A model generated the notes under the pieces. It did not search any database and was not told where the DNA came from. It saw nothing but the letters and a program-made list of their open reading frames with translations. From NCBI GenBank assembly GCA_965227035.1, contig OZ245724.1, positions 3,596,001 through 3,660,000 on the forward strand: 64,000 nucleotides of DNA, read 5' to 3'. Both the position numbers and the translations under genes were made by a program. Positions 43,901 to 52,725 of this stretch are shown here, piece by piece; within the stretch, counting starts at the first letter, position 1; each line of letters starts with the position of its first letter. This DNA comes from CBDDFQ01 sp965227035. Its GTDB lineage: Bacteria; Pseudomonadota; Gammaproteobacteria; Burkholderiales; Burkholderiaceae_C.

Positions 43901-44895
43901 CGATGCTCGAACTTCGTGTTCTTCGCGGCCTTCATCGCGGTGCTGCGCTGCCACTTCGATCGGAAACGATCACCGTCGGAAGCGATATGTCGTGCGACAT
44001 CGTGCTGCTCGATTCCGGCATCGCACCCCGACATGTACGAATCGCTTTCGAAGCGAACAGATGGCTATTCATCGCGGAAGACGGGGAAGTCTTGCAGATC
44101 GAACATGAGCAGCTGGTCACACATGCGGAAGCTGGATTTCACGCGCTCGCGAATCTGTCGGGCTCCGATGTCTATCTCTGCATCGTCGATGAAGAAAGCG
44201 ACTGGATTTCCGAGTCCGATCTCGCTGCGCTCCCTGTTTCGAATCGAAAAACGCAGTCTGCAGGGTCGACATCCGGGTCTGGTTCGGGATCGGGATCGAG
44301 CTCCGCTGCCGTTCCGGACAAGCCTTTTCGTCGACGATCCAAGGCACTATTTTTCGCCGCAAGCTTATGGATCGTTGCGGTTGCCTTTGCTTTGACCGGA
44401 TTTCTATGGAATCGGCCCGCGCTCGTCGCTGCAACCAAAAAGCCCACCGAATCGGAGCGGAAATCCAGGCTCGATCCCGCTTCTGCTCCTGCTGCGAACG
44501 CCTCGATGCCCACACAAGCCGAAATTCTCGAAGCGACAGCAAAGATGATTCGCCGTGACGACCTCAACTCGGTAGTCACCTACCAGCTGCTGGATGGCAC
44601 TCTCCAGTTTCGAGGGGAGTTGTCTGTAGAAGAGCGGATCCGCTTCGAGCACACAGTCACGTCGCTCAACACGGCCTGGCGCGGCGAAGTACCGATCAAG
44701 GCAATGACAACCTCAGTGTCCACGGCGGCGCCGTTTCGGATCACCCAGGTGCTTTACGCGAAGATTCCGAGCGTCATGATCGACAGCGGTGAGCGCGTCT
44801 TCATCGGTCAGTCGATTCATGGATATCGCCTTGTCTCGGTCGACGCAGGAAAAATCGTTTTCGACGGCAAACGGCGACTGGAAATCAAGCCATGA
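43897..44895 (+). CDS. sctD: type III inner-ring protein SctD
   Basis: 332 aa. N-terminal FHA-like cytoplasmic domain (ELRVLRGLHRGAALPLRSET, DSGIAPRHVRIAF), a Ser/Gly linker, one transmembrane helix (FFAASLWIVAVAFALTGFLW, about 155-174) and a periplasmic ring domain. GGAGGA lies best for the ATG at 43903; the ATG at 43897 overlaps the sctV stop. Confidence 0.88.
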   Translation: MTMLELRVLRGLHRGAALPLRSETITVGSDMSCDIVLLDSGIAPRHVRIAFEANRWLFIAEDGEVLQIEHEQLVTHAEAGFHALANLSGSDVYLCIVDEESDWISESDLAALPVSNRKTQSAGSTSGSGSGSGSSSAAVPDKPFRRRSKALFFAASLWIVAVAFALTGFLWNRPALVAATKKPTESERKSRLDPASAPAANASMPTQAEILEATAKMIRRDDLNSVVTYQLLDGTLQFRGELSVEERIRFEHTVTSLNTAWRGEVPIKAMTTSVSTAAPFRITQVLYAKIPSVMIDSGERVFIGQSIHGYRLVSVDAGKIVFDGKRRLEIKP

Positions 44896-46271
44896 CCGTG
44901 AATTCTTTTGCGGCTCTTTGCGAGAGCTGGGAGGAAAGGGCGCGCGCCTCTATCGAGCGAGTCCAGACCGTGTTGTCGACAGGTAAGGTGATGAACGTCC
45001 TCGATTCGATCATCGAGACATCTCTCCAGGTAGCCAAGGTGGGCGAGCTTTGCGAGATTTTCGATCCTCGAATTGCGGATGCCGGCGGACCGGACTCGAG
45101 ATTCGGACGAATCCTCGGTGAAGTGGTTGGATTCAACCAGACAGCTGCCCTTATCGCGCCGTTCGGCACGCTCGAAGGGCTTTCCTCCCAGCATGTCGTT
45201 CGCTGTCTGAAGCAAAAACATGAAGTAGTCGTCGGCGAAGCCCTTCTCGGCCGAGTGCTCGATGGCTTCGGGCAGCCACTCGACAGGCGCGCTCCTTTGT
45301 CGATAGGCGATCCCTCGGTAGTCACGATGCCTGTTATCGCGGCGGCTCCTGCACCGACCGAACGTCCTCGCATCGACACGACTTTTGGTGTGGGCGTTCG
45401 CGTGATCGATTCGCTATTCACGCTTGGCGAAGGTCAACGTATCGGCATACTCGCGGGCCCGGGCTGCGGCAAGACATCGCTCATGGCCGCGATCGCTCGA
45501 GGCAGCGATGCAGACGCGATCGTTTTTGGATTGATCGGTGAACGCGGCCGCGAAGTGCGGGAATTTACCGAGCACGAATTGCCGCCCGAGGTTGTCGCGA
45601 AATCGGTGTTCGTCTGTGCAACTTCGGACCGACCCGCGATCGAGCGTACCCGCGCGGCGTTTACAGCCACAACTATTGCAGAGGGTCTTCGCAATCGCGG
45701 ATTCAAAGTCTTGCTGGTCGTCGATTCGCTCACCAGACTTGCCCGCGCCCAACGTGAGATTGGACTGGCTGCGGGAGAGCCTCCGGCGCGTGCCGGCTTT
45801 CCGCCTTCGGTCTACGCCTTGTTGCCTCGACTAATCGAGCGCGCCGGGAAAACCGAGCGCGGCAGCATCACCGCCATCTACACCGTCCTCACCGAAGGAG
45901 ACTGGAGATCGGATCCGATCAGCGAAGAGGCGGTGTCGCTTCTGGACGGTCACATCATGCTGTCGCGAAAACTGGCGAACCAGGGACACTACCCGGCAGT
46001 CGACGTGCTCTCGAGCATCAGCCGAACCATGTCTAACGTAGTGGGATCCGAGCACATTCGTGCCGCCGCAAAATTTCGAGATCTTCTGTCTCGATTCGGA
46101 GAGCTCGAAATGCTGATTCGGCTGGGCGAATACAAACCTGGAAATGACCCCGACTCGGATCGTGCAGTGGAGATGAATCCGCAACTGAACGAATTCCTCA
46201 GGCAGGACACACGCACGCCTATTCGAGCGTCGGAAAGTATCGAGGAACTGTTTGCCTTGATGACCCACTAA
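44892..46271 (+). CDS. sctN: type III secretion ATPase SctN
   Basis: 459 aa. F1/FliI-like hexameric ATPase: Walker A GPGCGKTS (about 189-196), FGLIGERGREVREF, Walker B VLLVVDSLTR and the signature GEPPARAGFPPSVYALLPRL. Strips chaperones from substrates at the base of the injectisome. Overlaps sctD by four bases. Confidence 0.97.
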   Translation: MTVNSFAALCESWEERARASIERVQTVLSTGKVMNVLDSIIETSLQVAKVGELCEIFDPRIADAGGPDSRFGRILGEVVGFNQTAALIAPFGTLEGLSSQHVVRCLKQKHEVVVGEALLGRVLDGFGQPLDRRAPLSIGDPSVVTMPVIAAAPAPTERPRIDTTFGVGVRVIDSLFTLGEGQRIGILAGPGCGKTSLMAAIARGSDADAIVFGLIGERGREVREFTEHELPPEVVAKSVFVCATSDRPAIERTRAAFTATTIAEGLRNRGFKVLLVVDSLTRLARAQREIGLAAGEPPARAGFPPSVYALLPRLIERAGKTERGSITAIYTVLTEGDWRSDPISEEAVSLLDGHIMLSRKLANQGHYPAVDVLSSISRTMSNVVGSEHIRAAAKFRDLLSRFGELEMLIRLGEYKPGNDPDSDRAVEMNPQLNEFLRQDTRTPIRASESIEELFALMTH

Positions 46272-46284
46272 ACCGGTGATTGGA

Positions 46285-46300
46285 TCTGGTGTCTGCCAGA
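46285..46300. terminator. hairpin between convergent sctN and the ECF sigma gene
   Basis: TCTGG (46285-46289) and CCAGA (46296-46300) form a 5-bp stem with a 6-nt loop; TTTT follows five bases later on the plus strand. Weak candidate terminator for sctN. Confidence 0.35.
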
Positions 46301-46301
46301 C

Positions 46302-46889
46302 TTAGTTTTGCAGCAATTCACGGATCCGAAAAATTCGCGACCGAATCGTACCTACCGGAACATTCAGTTCATCCGCCGCTTCCTGATAACGCATTCCATT
46401 GACGCAAACGCATTCGAAAGTCTTGACGAGATCCCGCGACATGCTTTCGAGTCTGCGTCCCATCTGCGAGATCATTTCTCGCGCAATGACTCTGTCGATA
46501 AGCGACTCGGTTTGCGGTTCATCGAAAGAACTGGCTTCGATGTCATCGAGGCTAACGCATACATTTCGATTCGCAGCCATTCGTGCTCTGTGGCCGCGAG
46601 CGATGTTGAGCGCGATTCCGAACAGCCAGGTTTCTGGCTTGGATCTGCCTTGGTAGGAGCCCACAGAACGTATGGCCTCGACAAAAGTTTCCTGAACCAG
46701 GTCCTCGATGAGATGGGGATCTCTTTCGAACTTGCGCAAGAAGCGTCTCAGTTTGAGATCGCATTTGGTCGCGAGTATTTCGAGCTCATCGACCAGACCC
46801 TCTCGCGTAAAAAAGTACGTTGCAATCGATGCGGCAGGCAACGGAGACTGAATATCCGCTGCGCCATTCAAGACAGCTGTCATTTTCAT
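46302..46889 (-). CDS. ECF sigma factor, probable HrpL-type regulator of the T3SS
   Basis: 195 aa with sigma region 2 (RDPHLIEDLVQETFVEAIRS, then KPETWLFGIALNIARGHRAR) and region 4 (MRYQEAADELNVPVGTIRSR). No anti-sigma gene lies beside it. HrpL and Bordetella BtrS are ECF factors that run T3SS genes, and three hrp box-like sites lie in this island, so it is the likely activator. No site of that kind is seen in front of its own gene. Confidence 0.88.
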   Translation of the reverse strand: MKMTAVLNGAADIQSPLPAASIATYFFTREGLVDELEILATKCDLKLRRFLRKFERDPHLIEDLVQETFVEAIRSVGSYQGRSKPETWLFGIALNIARGHRARMAANRNVCVSLDDIEASSFDEPQTESLIDRVIAREMISQMGRRLESMSRDLVKTFECVCVNGMRYQEAADELNVPVGTIRSRIFRIRELLQN

Positions 46890-47162
46890 TTCCCTTGTAC
46901 TCGTTGAAGGTTTCTCGACAACTCATCCGTTGGAATCGCGTGGTGCGAATCGCGGATCGTCCCGGCCCCGACTCATGGGTGGCGAGTCGGGCGGGATGAG
47001 AAACACTCTTGATGAGAGCGCAGGGAAATGATGTTGTTAACGAAAGTACACGTCTTTAAATAGTGACCAATTGGCTTATTCGTGCATCGAAACCGCTTTT
47101 TTGGAGTTCAAGTCGGGAAGAGTTAAGAATGTCCGTTAACTTTCAGCCTTCAGAAACGCTGT
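46890..47162. other. gap between the ECF sigma gene and minE
   Basis: 273 bp with no gene. A perfect 8-bp inverted repeat CCCGACTC/GAGTCGGG (46967-46974, 46984-46991) forms a hairpin with a 9-nt loop and no T-run. It may be an operator or a stop signal for either strand; the sigma gene promoter must lie in this gap. Confidence 0.5.
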
Positions 47163-47423
47163 TTATTTGACGTCCGGAAGCTCGATCTTGACCTCCAGCA
47201 CCTCCAGGTTGTCCTGTTTTTCAAGGCTCACTTTGATGTCGGCTGGATCGATGTTCACGTACTTCGAAATCACGGCCACGAGGTCACGCTGCAGCTGAGG
47301 CAGATAGTCAGGCGTTGCGGCAGAGCGGCCCGATCTTTCGTGCGCCAGGATAATTTGCAAGCGCTCTTTGGCGACGCTGGCGGTCTTCTTTTTTTCGCCG
47401 AGGAGAAAAGATAAAAACGACAT
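47163..47423 (-). CDS. minE: cell division topological specificity factor MinE
   Basis: 86 aa: MSFLSFLLGEKKKTASVAKE then ERLQIILAHERSGR and the C-terminal dimer domain ending VKIELPDVK. Stimulates MinD ATPase and confines MinC to the poles. Last gene of minCDE. Confidence 0.97.
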   Translation of the reverse strand: MSFLSFLLGEKKKTASVAKERLQIILAHERSGRSAATPDYLPQLQRDLVAVISKYVNIDPADIKVSLEKQDNLEVLEVKIELPDVK

Positions 47424-47443
47424 TCCCGATGTTCCTTATCTTC

Positions 47444-48256
47444 TTACCGGCCAAAAACCCGTTTGAAGAAGCCGCGTTTTTGCGCGTCTATGAAGCGCAT
47501 TGGCTTTTCTTCTCCAAGGAAACGAGCAATGACATCGCGATAGGCCTGAGCCACATCGGTGTCTTCCATATGAACAGCCGGCACGCCCTGATTCGACGCG
47601 TTCAATACGGTCTCGGATTCAGGAATGACGCCGATCAGCGAGATTCGAAGGATGTCCTGAATATCTTCGAGAGACAGCATCTGGCCGTCGAGAACGCGAC
47701 TGGGGTTGTAGCGAGTAATCAGCAAATGCTCCTTGATGGGTTCTCCGCCGTCGATGGCGCGCTTCGTCTTGGAGCCCAACATACCGAGGATCCGGTCCGA
47801 ATCCCGAACGGAAGACACTTCCGGATTGGTCACCACGATCGCCTCATCGGCGAAATGCATGGCCATCAAGGCGCCCGTCTCGATGCCTGCCGGAGAGTCG
47901 CAGACGATGTACTCGAAACCCATATCGGCCAGGTCGGCGAGCACCTTGGCAACACCCTCCTGGGTCAGCGCTTCCTTGTCACGTGTTTGCGACGCGGCAA
48001 GAATGAAAAGGTTGTCGCATTGCTTGTCCTTGATCAACGCCTGATTCAGATTGGCTTCACCGTTGATCACGTTGATCAAGTCGTAGACCACCCGACGTTC
48101 GCAGCCCATGATCAGATCCAGATTTCGAAGGCCGACGTCGAAATCGATCACTGCGGTTTTATGACCACGTAATGCGAGACCGGCCGAAAAACTGGCGCTG
48201 GTCGTCGTCTTGCCGACGCCACCTTTGCCAGAAGTCACCACGATGATTTTTGCCAT
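47444..48256 (-). CDS. minD: septum site-determining ATPase MinD
   Basis: 270 aa. Deviant Walker A GKGGVGKTT (residues 10-18) and the C-terminal amphipathic membrane helix (FIDAQKRGFFKRVFGR). Oscillates with MinE and recruits MinC. 20 bp upstream of minE. Confidence 0.97.
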   Translation of the reverse strand: MAKIIVVTSGKGGVGKTTTSASFSAGLALRGHKTAVIDFDVGLRNLDLIMGCERRVVYDLINVINGEANLNQALIKDKQCDNLFILAASQTRDKEALTQEGVAKVLADLADMGFEYIVCDSPAGIETGALMAMHFADEAIVVTNPEVSSVRDSDRILGMLGSKTKRAIDGGEPIKEHLLITRYNPSRVLDGQMLSLEDIQDILRISLIGVIPESETVLNASNQGVPAVHMEDTDVAQAYRDVIARFLGEEKPMRFIDAQKRGFFKRVFGR

Positions 48257-48333
48257 TAATCGATCCTTGAATAGATTTGTACGTAGCGTCCACCACAGTC
48301 GGTGGACGAAAAAAATTGTTTGCCGAAGGTCTG

Positions 48334-49185
48334 CTAATCGCCCAACTTCGAGATGAGGAGCCTCGCGCGACTGGCAGACGATTGCGTGGGCTGATCCGAA
48401 CCTGCGGGAGCTGCCTCATCCAGTACGAGTCGAACCTGAGCGCTCCCGCCCCATGCGGGATCTTTCTGCAATGCCTCGCTGGTCTGCCAGACGCCCGCAA
48501 TCGACAGCAGCTCGGCCTCGAGTCCAGCGGCGAAGATTCGAGCTCGGATGTCGCCTGAAGCGCCCGCCATCGCTTTTCCTCGCAGCGGTGCGTAGACATG
48601 AATATGACCGTCGGCGATGACTTCGGCTCCCGGATTCACCATCGACAGCACCACCAGGTCCCGACCTCGTGCGTAGACCTGCTGCCCGGATCGCAATGGC
48701 TTGTCGATCACCATCGCGAACGATTCGATATCGATTTTTTCCACCGCGGGGGATACGGTGGCTGCCTCGGCCATGGGCTCGGAATGAAGAGGCGCTGAAG
48801 CAGTCGAATCGCCAACACCGTCATCCAGGAAAAGACCCGCTGCGCGAATCGAATCGTGAAGGCTGGATGGCGCTCCCCTCACTCCCACCGCTTTCAGTCG
48901 ATAACGCGACAACAACTCGATCACGGAATCGAAACGGAAGTACGCACCGGATTCGGCGTTGCCGTCGAAAGGCGGTTGGTTTTCCCGAAAAAGCTCGCTG
49001 ACGTCGATCAGCACAGGTTCGCTGTCGAAGAAATCCGGTGAATCTGCGAACTGCATGTTCATCTCGCTGGTGACCAACTCCAAATCGGACGATCTGAGGC
49101 GAAAAACAAGCAGGGAGAGCTGCGAACTCTTGATCTCGAACGCCGCAAATTTTTGAATTTTTTGCGTCTGTGTCGCAACGGTCAT
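48334..49185 (-). CDS. minC: septum site-determining protein MinC
   Basis: 283 aa. N-terminal FtsZ-inhibiting domain (AAFEIKSSQLSLLVFRLRSS), an acidic/Ala-rich linker and the beta-helical C-terminal domain (RSGQQVYARGRDLVVLSMVN, GAEVIADGHIHVYAPLRGKA). First gene of minCDE, reading away from the candidate origin. 77 bp before minD. Confidence 0.95.
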   Translation of the reverse strand: MTVATQTQKIQKFAAFEIKSSQLSLLVFRLRSSDLELVTSEMNMQFADSPDFFDSEPVLIDVSELFRENQPPFDGNAESGAYFRFDSVIELLSRYRLKAVGVRGAPSSLHDSIRAAGLFLDDGVGDSTASAPLHSEPMAEAATVSPAVEKIDIESFAMVIDKPLRSGQQVYARGRDLVVLSMVNPGAEVIADGHIHVYAPLRGKAMAGASGDIRARIFAAGLEAELLSIAGVWQTSEALQKDPAWGGSAQVRLVLDEAAPAGSDQPTQSSASRARLLISKLGD

Positions 49186-49324
49186 GTGTGAAACGAGTTT
49201 TCGGAAAAGCAGTTTCGTGAATAACGAAATTGCGGAAGTTGCGATGGAAACGCGGGTCTTTTTTTGGGAAGAAATGCGTCGAGCCGCGAATCTTAACAGC
49301 GCAAAAAGACGATTCCGTCATTCG

Positions 49325-49333
49325 TTTTCCACA
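49325..49333 (+). promoter_or_regulatory. DnaA box, relaxed consensus
   Basis: TTTTCCACA fits TTWTNCACA. Confidence 0.45.
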
Positions 49334-49403
49334 TCTTTTTTCGGGCCGAAAAACGACGCGATTGTTTTGCGTTTGTTATCTCTTAATGACTTCTATATTT
49401 AAT

Positions 49404-49418
49404 TAGTAGTAGTAGTAA
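49404..49418 (+). repeat. DnaA-trio repeat TAG x4 + TAA
   Basis: Four consecutive TAG triplets then TAA. Read 3' to 5' away from the neighbouring box this gives AAT-GAT-GAT-GAT-GAT, the form of the DnaA-trio on which DnaA assembles along single-stranded DNA. It is preceded by an AT-rich run and followed by a G-rich spacer and the box at 49433. Confidence 0.6.
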
Positions 49419-49432
49419 GGGACGATGGTTTG

Positions 49433-49441
49433 TGTGGATAA
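49433..49441 (-). promoter_or_regulatory. DnaA box, exact, next to the trio element
   Basis: TGTGGATAA, complement of TTATCCACA; 14 bases after the trio repeat. Confidence 0.75.
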
Positions 49442-49551
49442 GCCAATAAATCCGTTATGCGACGCCAAGTTGCGAAATGGGTAACCCTGTGTTTGGAGCC
49501 ATGTTTCCGATGTACCTCAATACTGGATAACTTTTGCGAACTGCGCGGTCC

Positions 49552-49560
49552 TGTGGATAA
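49552..49560 (-). promoter_or_regulatory. DnaA box, exact
   Basis: TGTGGATAA, complement of TTATCCACA, same orientation as the box at 49433. Confidence 0.75.
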
Positions 49561-49579
49561 CCGGTGAGTTGTTAAAAAA

Positions 49580-49588
49580 TTATCCCCA
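49580..49588 (+). promoter_or_regulatory. DnaA box, one mismatch
   Basis: TTATCCCCA, one base from TTATCCACA, facing the box at 49552. Confidence 0.45.
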
Positions 49589-49659
49589 GACTTACCAGCC
49601 GAAAATTGTCGGCGTTTTGTTGTTTGTTACACCGTGCCGTTCGATAGCGACCAGTGCAT

Positions 49660-50619
49660 TCAAAGAGCTGTAGCGTCTTCTCGCTTCAGTCGCGAAGCGC
49701 CGAGCTCCAGGGCAGCGAAGAACGCGAGTGCGAACAGGAGGCCGCAAAGGTAGTAAAGAGCGCGATAGGCGAGAACACCTGCCAGCAGTTCGTGCGCAGG
49801 CGCATAGCGAGACAGAAGCGCAACGAAAACGGCTTCCAGCACTCCCAAGCCGGCGGGTACATGCGTGATAACGCCAGCTATGGCCCCGGCAAGAAGGACG
49901 CCAAGCACTGCCGGATATGGAATTCGTTCCTGCAGGAGGAAATACACCACCGAGCCCATCAGAGACCAGTTCAGGCATGACATGGCGATCTGAAGCACTG
50001 CAAGCCTCAACGGCGGCAAGCTGATCGGAAAATTGCGGATCGACCAGGTCTTTTTTTGAAACGATGCGCACATCGCCAGATAGATCGCGGTGACGGCAAG
50101 CATTGCGTAGCCAATCGATTGCAAGGCGGTCGGGCCGATTTTCCAACTGGGGGGCAAATCGAGCGGCCACAGCACGAACACCGACCCCGCGAGCGGCAGA
50201 TAGCCGATCCAGTTGCCGAACATGCTGATCGACACGATTCGGGTGATCGTTTCCTGGCTCAGATCGAAACGGGAATAGAGCCTGTAGCGAAGCGCTACAC
50301 CGCCCACCAGCGTTCCGAAGTTCAGGTTGAACAGGTAGCTGGTGAAAGCAATCACCATCACCAGCGAGCGCCTGATCGAATGAGCTGTGTAGTAGCGGCC
50401 GAACAAATCGAAGCAGCTATAGACAAGGTAGCTTGCGCAGCACAGAGCGGCGGCGATAAACAGATTGCGGCTCGGCAATTCCTTCATCGACGTCAGCACG
50501 CCGGACCATTGGATCGTGGTGGCCTGCTCGAACAGCAGCCAGGCGATCAATCCGAAAAAAACCGCAGTCGCGATTCGCCGGGTCCAGGGCCACCAGGGTC
50601 TGGACGCGAGCCAGGTCAT
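49660..50619 (-). CDS. ybhN: YbhN-type integral membrane protein (UPF0104 / lysylphosphatidylglycerol synthase TM family)
   Basis: 319 aa from ATG 50619, which overlaps the clsB stop (ATGA); the longer upstream frame is inside clsB and rejected. About eight hydrophobic helices, with the family stretches FNLNFGTLVGGVALRYRLYS and HVPAGLGVLEAVFVALLSRY. The flippase-like membrane half of MprF-like proteins without the synthetase half. Conserved third gene of ybhP-clsB-ybhN. Confidence 0.85.
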   Translation of the reverse strand: MTWLASRPWWPWTRRIATAVFFGLIAWLLFEQATTIQWSGVLTSMKELPSRNLFIAAALCCASYLVYSCFDLFGRYYTAHSIRRSLVMVIAFTSYLFNLNFGTLVGGVALRYRLYSRFDLSQETITRIVSISMFGNWIGYLPLAGSVFVLWPLDLPPSWKIGPTALQSIGYAMLAVTAIYLAMCASFQKKTWSIRNFPISLPPLRLAVLQIAMSCLNWSLMGSVVYFLLQERIPYPAVLGVLLAGAIAGVITHVPAGLGVLEAVFVALLSRYAPAHELLAGVLAYRALYYLCGLLFALAFFAALELGASRLKREDATAL

Positions 50620-51833
50620 GCAGCGTCCGTTCGATGTTCTTGCTGACGCGATGCTTTCTGAATCACTGGCATGTGTTTGGGCAACCATCCAGCCCATGAC
50701 GGATACCAGCGCATCAGATGGAATACGAAAAAGCTGCGCACCAGGCGCCATCCGCTGGACTCTTCCAGATGGTGGCGCTCGATCTGCTTGCAGCTGTTTG
50801 CCATGAGATGTTCGAGGCGTTCCGATAACACCGCGTTGAATTCGCGATCGCGAATGATCACGTTGGCTTCGAGATTGAGCGACAGGCTGAGCGGATCGAG
50901 ATTGCTCGAGCCCACGGTGGACCACGCGTCATCTGCCAGGGCTACTTTGCCGTGCAGCGGGCGGTCGCAATATTCGTAGATGCGAACGCCTGCGCGTAGC
51001 AGATGGTCGTACAACATTCGCGCTGCGGTCTTGACGATCGGCATGTCAGGTTCACCCTGAAGAATCAGTCGTACGTCGACACCGCGCCGCGCGGCCTTGC
51101 GCATTTCCTTGATCAGTCGATAGCCCGGAAAAAAGTATGCATTCGCAATGACGATTCGATTGCGGCTGCCGCGAATCGCAGCGCGATAGAAGCGCTCGAT
51201 ATCGTTGGTATGGCGGTGATTGTCGCGAGTGACGAATATGGCGTCGGCGTTGCCCGATTTCACCGGCTCGCGATTGCGAACGGCCGCAATTCGCTCGCGT
51301 AGCCAGGCTGCTCGAGATGCTCGCGGCTCGCCGATAGAAATGGCATGCAACGCAAACCGGTGGATCTTCGCAACGATCGGGCCCTGCATTTCGACGGAGT
51401 AATCCTGCTTGGCTTGTGGTCCAAATTCCGCCAGATGATCCAGCGAATAGTTAATGCCGCCGACGAACGCCGTGACGCCATCCACCACGACTATCTTTCG
51501 GTGCATCCGTCGAAAGATGTTCATGCGTTTGCCGAAAAACTTCTGTCCCGGATCGAACACTCGAAGGCGAACACCGGCATCGGCGAGCGAGTCGATATAC
51601 GCATCCGACAGGTCGGGCGAGCCGAATCCGTCGACCAGCACATCGACGGTCGCGCCGTTCTTCGCTGCAGCGATCAGCGCGTCGCGCAACTGCAGTCCAA
51701 CCTTGTCCTCGAACAGGATGAACGTTTCCAGAATCACCTCGCTTTTCGCATTGGCGATCACTTCGAAAACGCGAGGAAAAAACTCTTCTCCATTTTCGAG
51801 CAACGTGAATTTATTGCCTGCAGTCCATTGCAT
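50616..51833 (-). CDS. clsB: cardiolipin synthase B
   Basis: 405 aa from ATG 51833 (MQWTAGNKFTLLENGEEFFP); E. coli ClsB is 413 aa. Two phospholipase D HKD motifs: HRKIVVVD (111-118) and HGKVALAD (294-301), with GSSNLDPLSL after the second. Makes cardiolipin from phosphatidylglycerol. Middle gene of the trio. Confidence 0.92.
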   Translation of the reverse strand: MQWTAGNKFTLLENGEEFFPRVFEVIANAKSEVILETFILFEDKVGLQLRDALIAAAKNGATVDVLVDGFGSPDLSDAYIDSLADAGVRLRVFDPGQKFFGKRMNIFRRMHRKIVVVDGVTAFVGGINYSLDHLAEFGPQAKQDYSVEMQGPIVAKIHRFALHAISIGEPRASRAAWLRERIAAVRNREPVKSGNADAIFVTRDNHRHTNDIERFYRAAIRGSRNRIVIANAYFFPGYRLIKEMRKAARRGVDVRLILQGEPDMPIVKTAARMLYDHLLRAGVRIYEYCDRPLHGKVALADDAWSTVGSSNLDPLSLSLNLEANVIIRDREFNAVLSERLEHLMANSCKQIERHHLEESSGWRLVRSFFVFHLMRWYPSWAGWLPKHMPVIQKASRQQEHRTDAA

Positions 51834-51868
51834 GTCTTGTCCTCTCGTTTCCTCGTTAACTAGTCGAA

Positions 51869-52630
51869 TCAGATCTGGATGTCTGCCGCCAATGGCGCGT
51901 GATCGGAAAGATGAGACCACGGGCGGCGCGGCAAGACGAACGGCGCATGTACCTGGGCGTTTCGCACGTAAATGCGATCCAGTCGGATCATCGGAAAGCT
52001 TGCTGGAAAAGTGCGTGCAGCCTTTCCTTTGGCCTCGACGAACACTTCCCGCAGTCCGGCGTTCTCTCGCAGGTAGTCGTGCGCAGTGACCCGCCAGTCG
52101 TTGAAATCGCCTGCCACGACAACTGTTGCGTCGGGCGGGGTTTCGTTTTTGATCATTTCCGAGAGCAGCGCGAGCTGCTGGCGACGATGCGCCTCCTGCA
52201 ATCCGAGGTGCACGCAGAACGCATGAACCTGGGTGGGCCTGCCTGGAATCTGCAAGACGCAGTGAAGCATGCCGCGTCTTTCCGGTCCGCTGATAGACAC
52301 GTCTCGATTCACGTGATGAACGATAGGAAATTTGGACAGCAACGCGTTGCCGTGGTGGCCGTGCGGATAGACCGCATTGCGTCCGTAGGCGAACTGCGGC
52401 CACATGCTGTCCGCCAGAAATTCGTAATGTGGCTCGTCGGTGTAGTTCTTGTGTTTGTCGCCGTGCTTCTCGTGCGTGCCGAGCACTTCCTGCAGGAACA
52501 CGACATCGGCCGACACGCTGCGAACGGCTTCGCGTAGCTCGGGAAGAATGAATTTGCGGTTGAGGAAAGTGAATCCTTTGTGGATATTCACTGTCAACAC
52601 CCGAAAGCTGAAAGGGGACGGAACACTCAT
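51869..52630 (-). CDS. ybhP: endonuclease/exonuclease/phosphatase family protein YbhP
   Basis: 253 aa from ATG 52630 (MSVPSPFSFRVLTVNIHKGF). Catalytic features of the DNase I-like fold: LTVNIHKG, the Glu in VFLQEVLG, GDFNDWR and the C-terminal SDHAPLAADI. Probably acts on a phosphodiester or lipid phosphate; the substrate in E. coli is unknown to me. First gene of ybhP-clsB-ybhN. Confidence 0.88.
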   Translation of the reverse strand: MSVPSPFSFRVLTVNIHKGFTFLNRKFILPELREAVRSVSADVVFLQEVLGTHEKHGDKHKNYTDEPHYEFLADSMWPQFAYGRNAVYPHGHHGNALLSKFPIVHHVNRDVSISGPERRGMLHCVLQIPGRPTQVHAFCVHLGLQEAHRRQQLALLSEMIKNETPPDATVVVAGDFNDWRVTAHDYLRENAGLREVFVEAKGKAARTFPASFPMIRLDRIYVRNAQVHAPFVLPRRPWSHLSDHAPLAADIQI

Positions 52631-52725
52631 CCGTACAGTTGTACAGATCGAGTGTTCGCCCCCTTGTAGGACGAGCGGCATTTTTCCCGTTAGCCTGCCG
52701 CTCCTATCCGACTAGCGATGGTGAC

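Larger units (their letters stand above)
49186..49659. other. gene-free stretch, candidate chromosomal origin (oriC)
   Basis: 474 bp without a believable gene between minC and ybhN. It holds two exact DnaA boxes (49433, 49552), two near ones (49325 TTTTCCACA, 49580 TTATCCCCA), an AT-rich run (49370-49403) and four TAG repeats plus TAA (49404-49418). The trio repeats sit upstream of a 14-base spacer and an exact box. That is the published layout of the bacterial unwinding element. The dnaA-rpmH gap does not show it. Confidence 0.6.

Noticed and set aside
49592..50170. 192-codon minus-strand frame over the ybhN end
   Set aside because: Overlaps ybhN in another frame and has no motif; it also runs into the DnaA-box region.
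52631..52681. Longer start of ybhP (MPLVLQGGEHS...)
   Set aside because: The family begins just before the LTVNIHKG strand; ATG 52630 gives the normal length.
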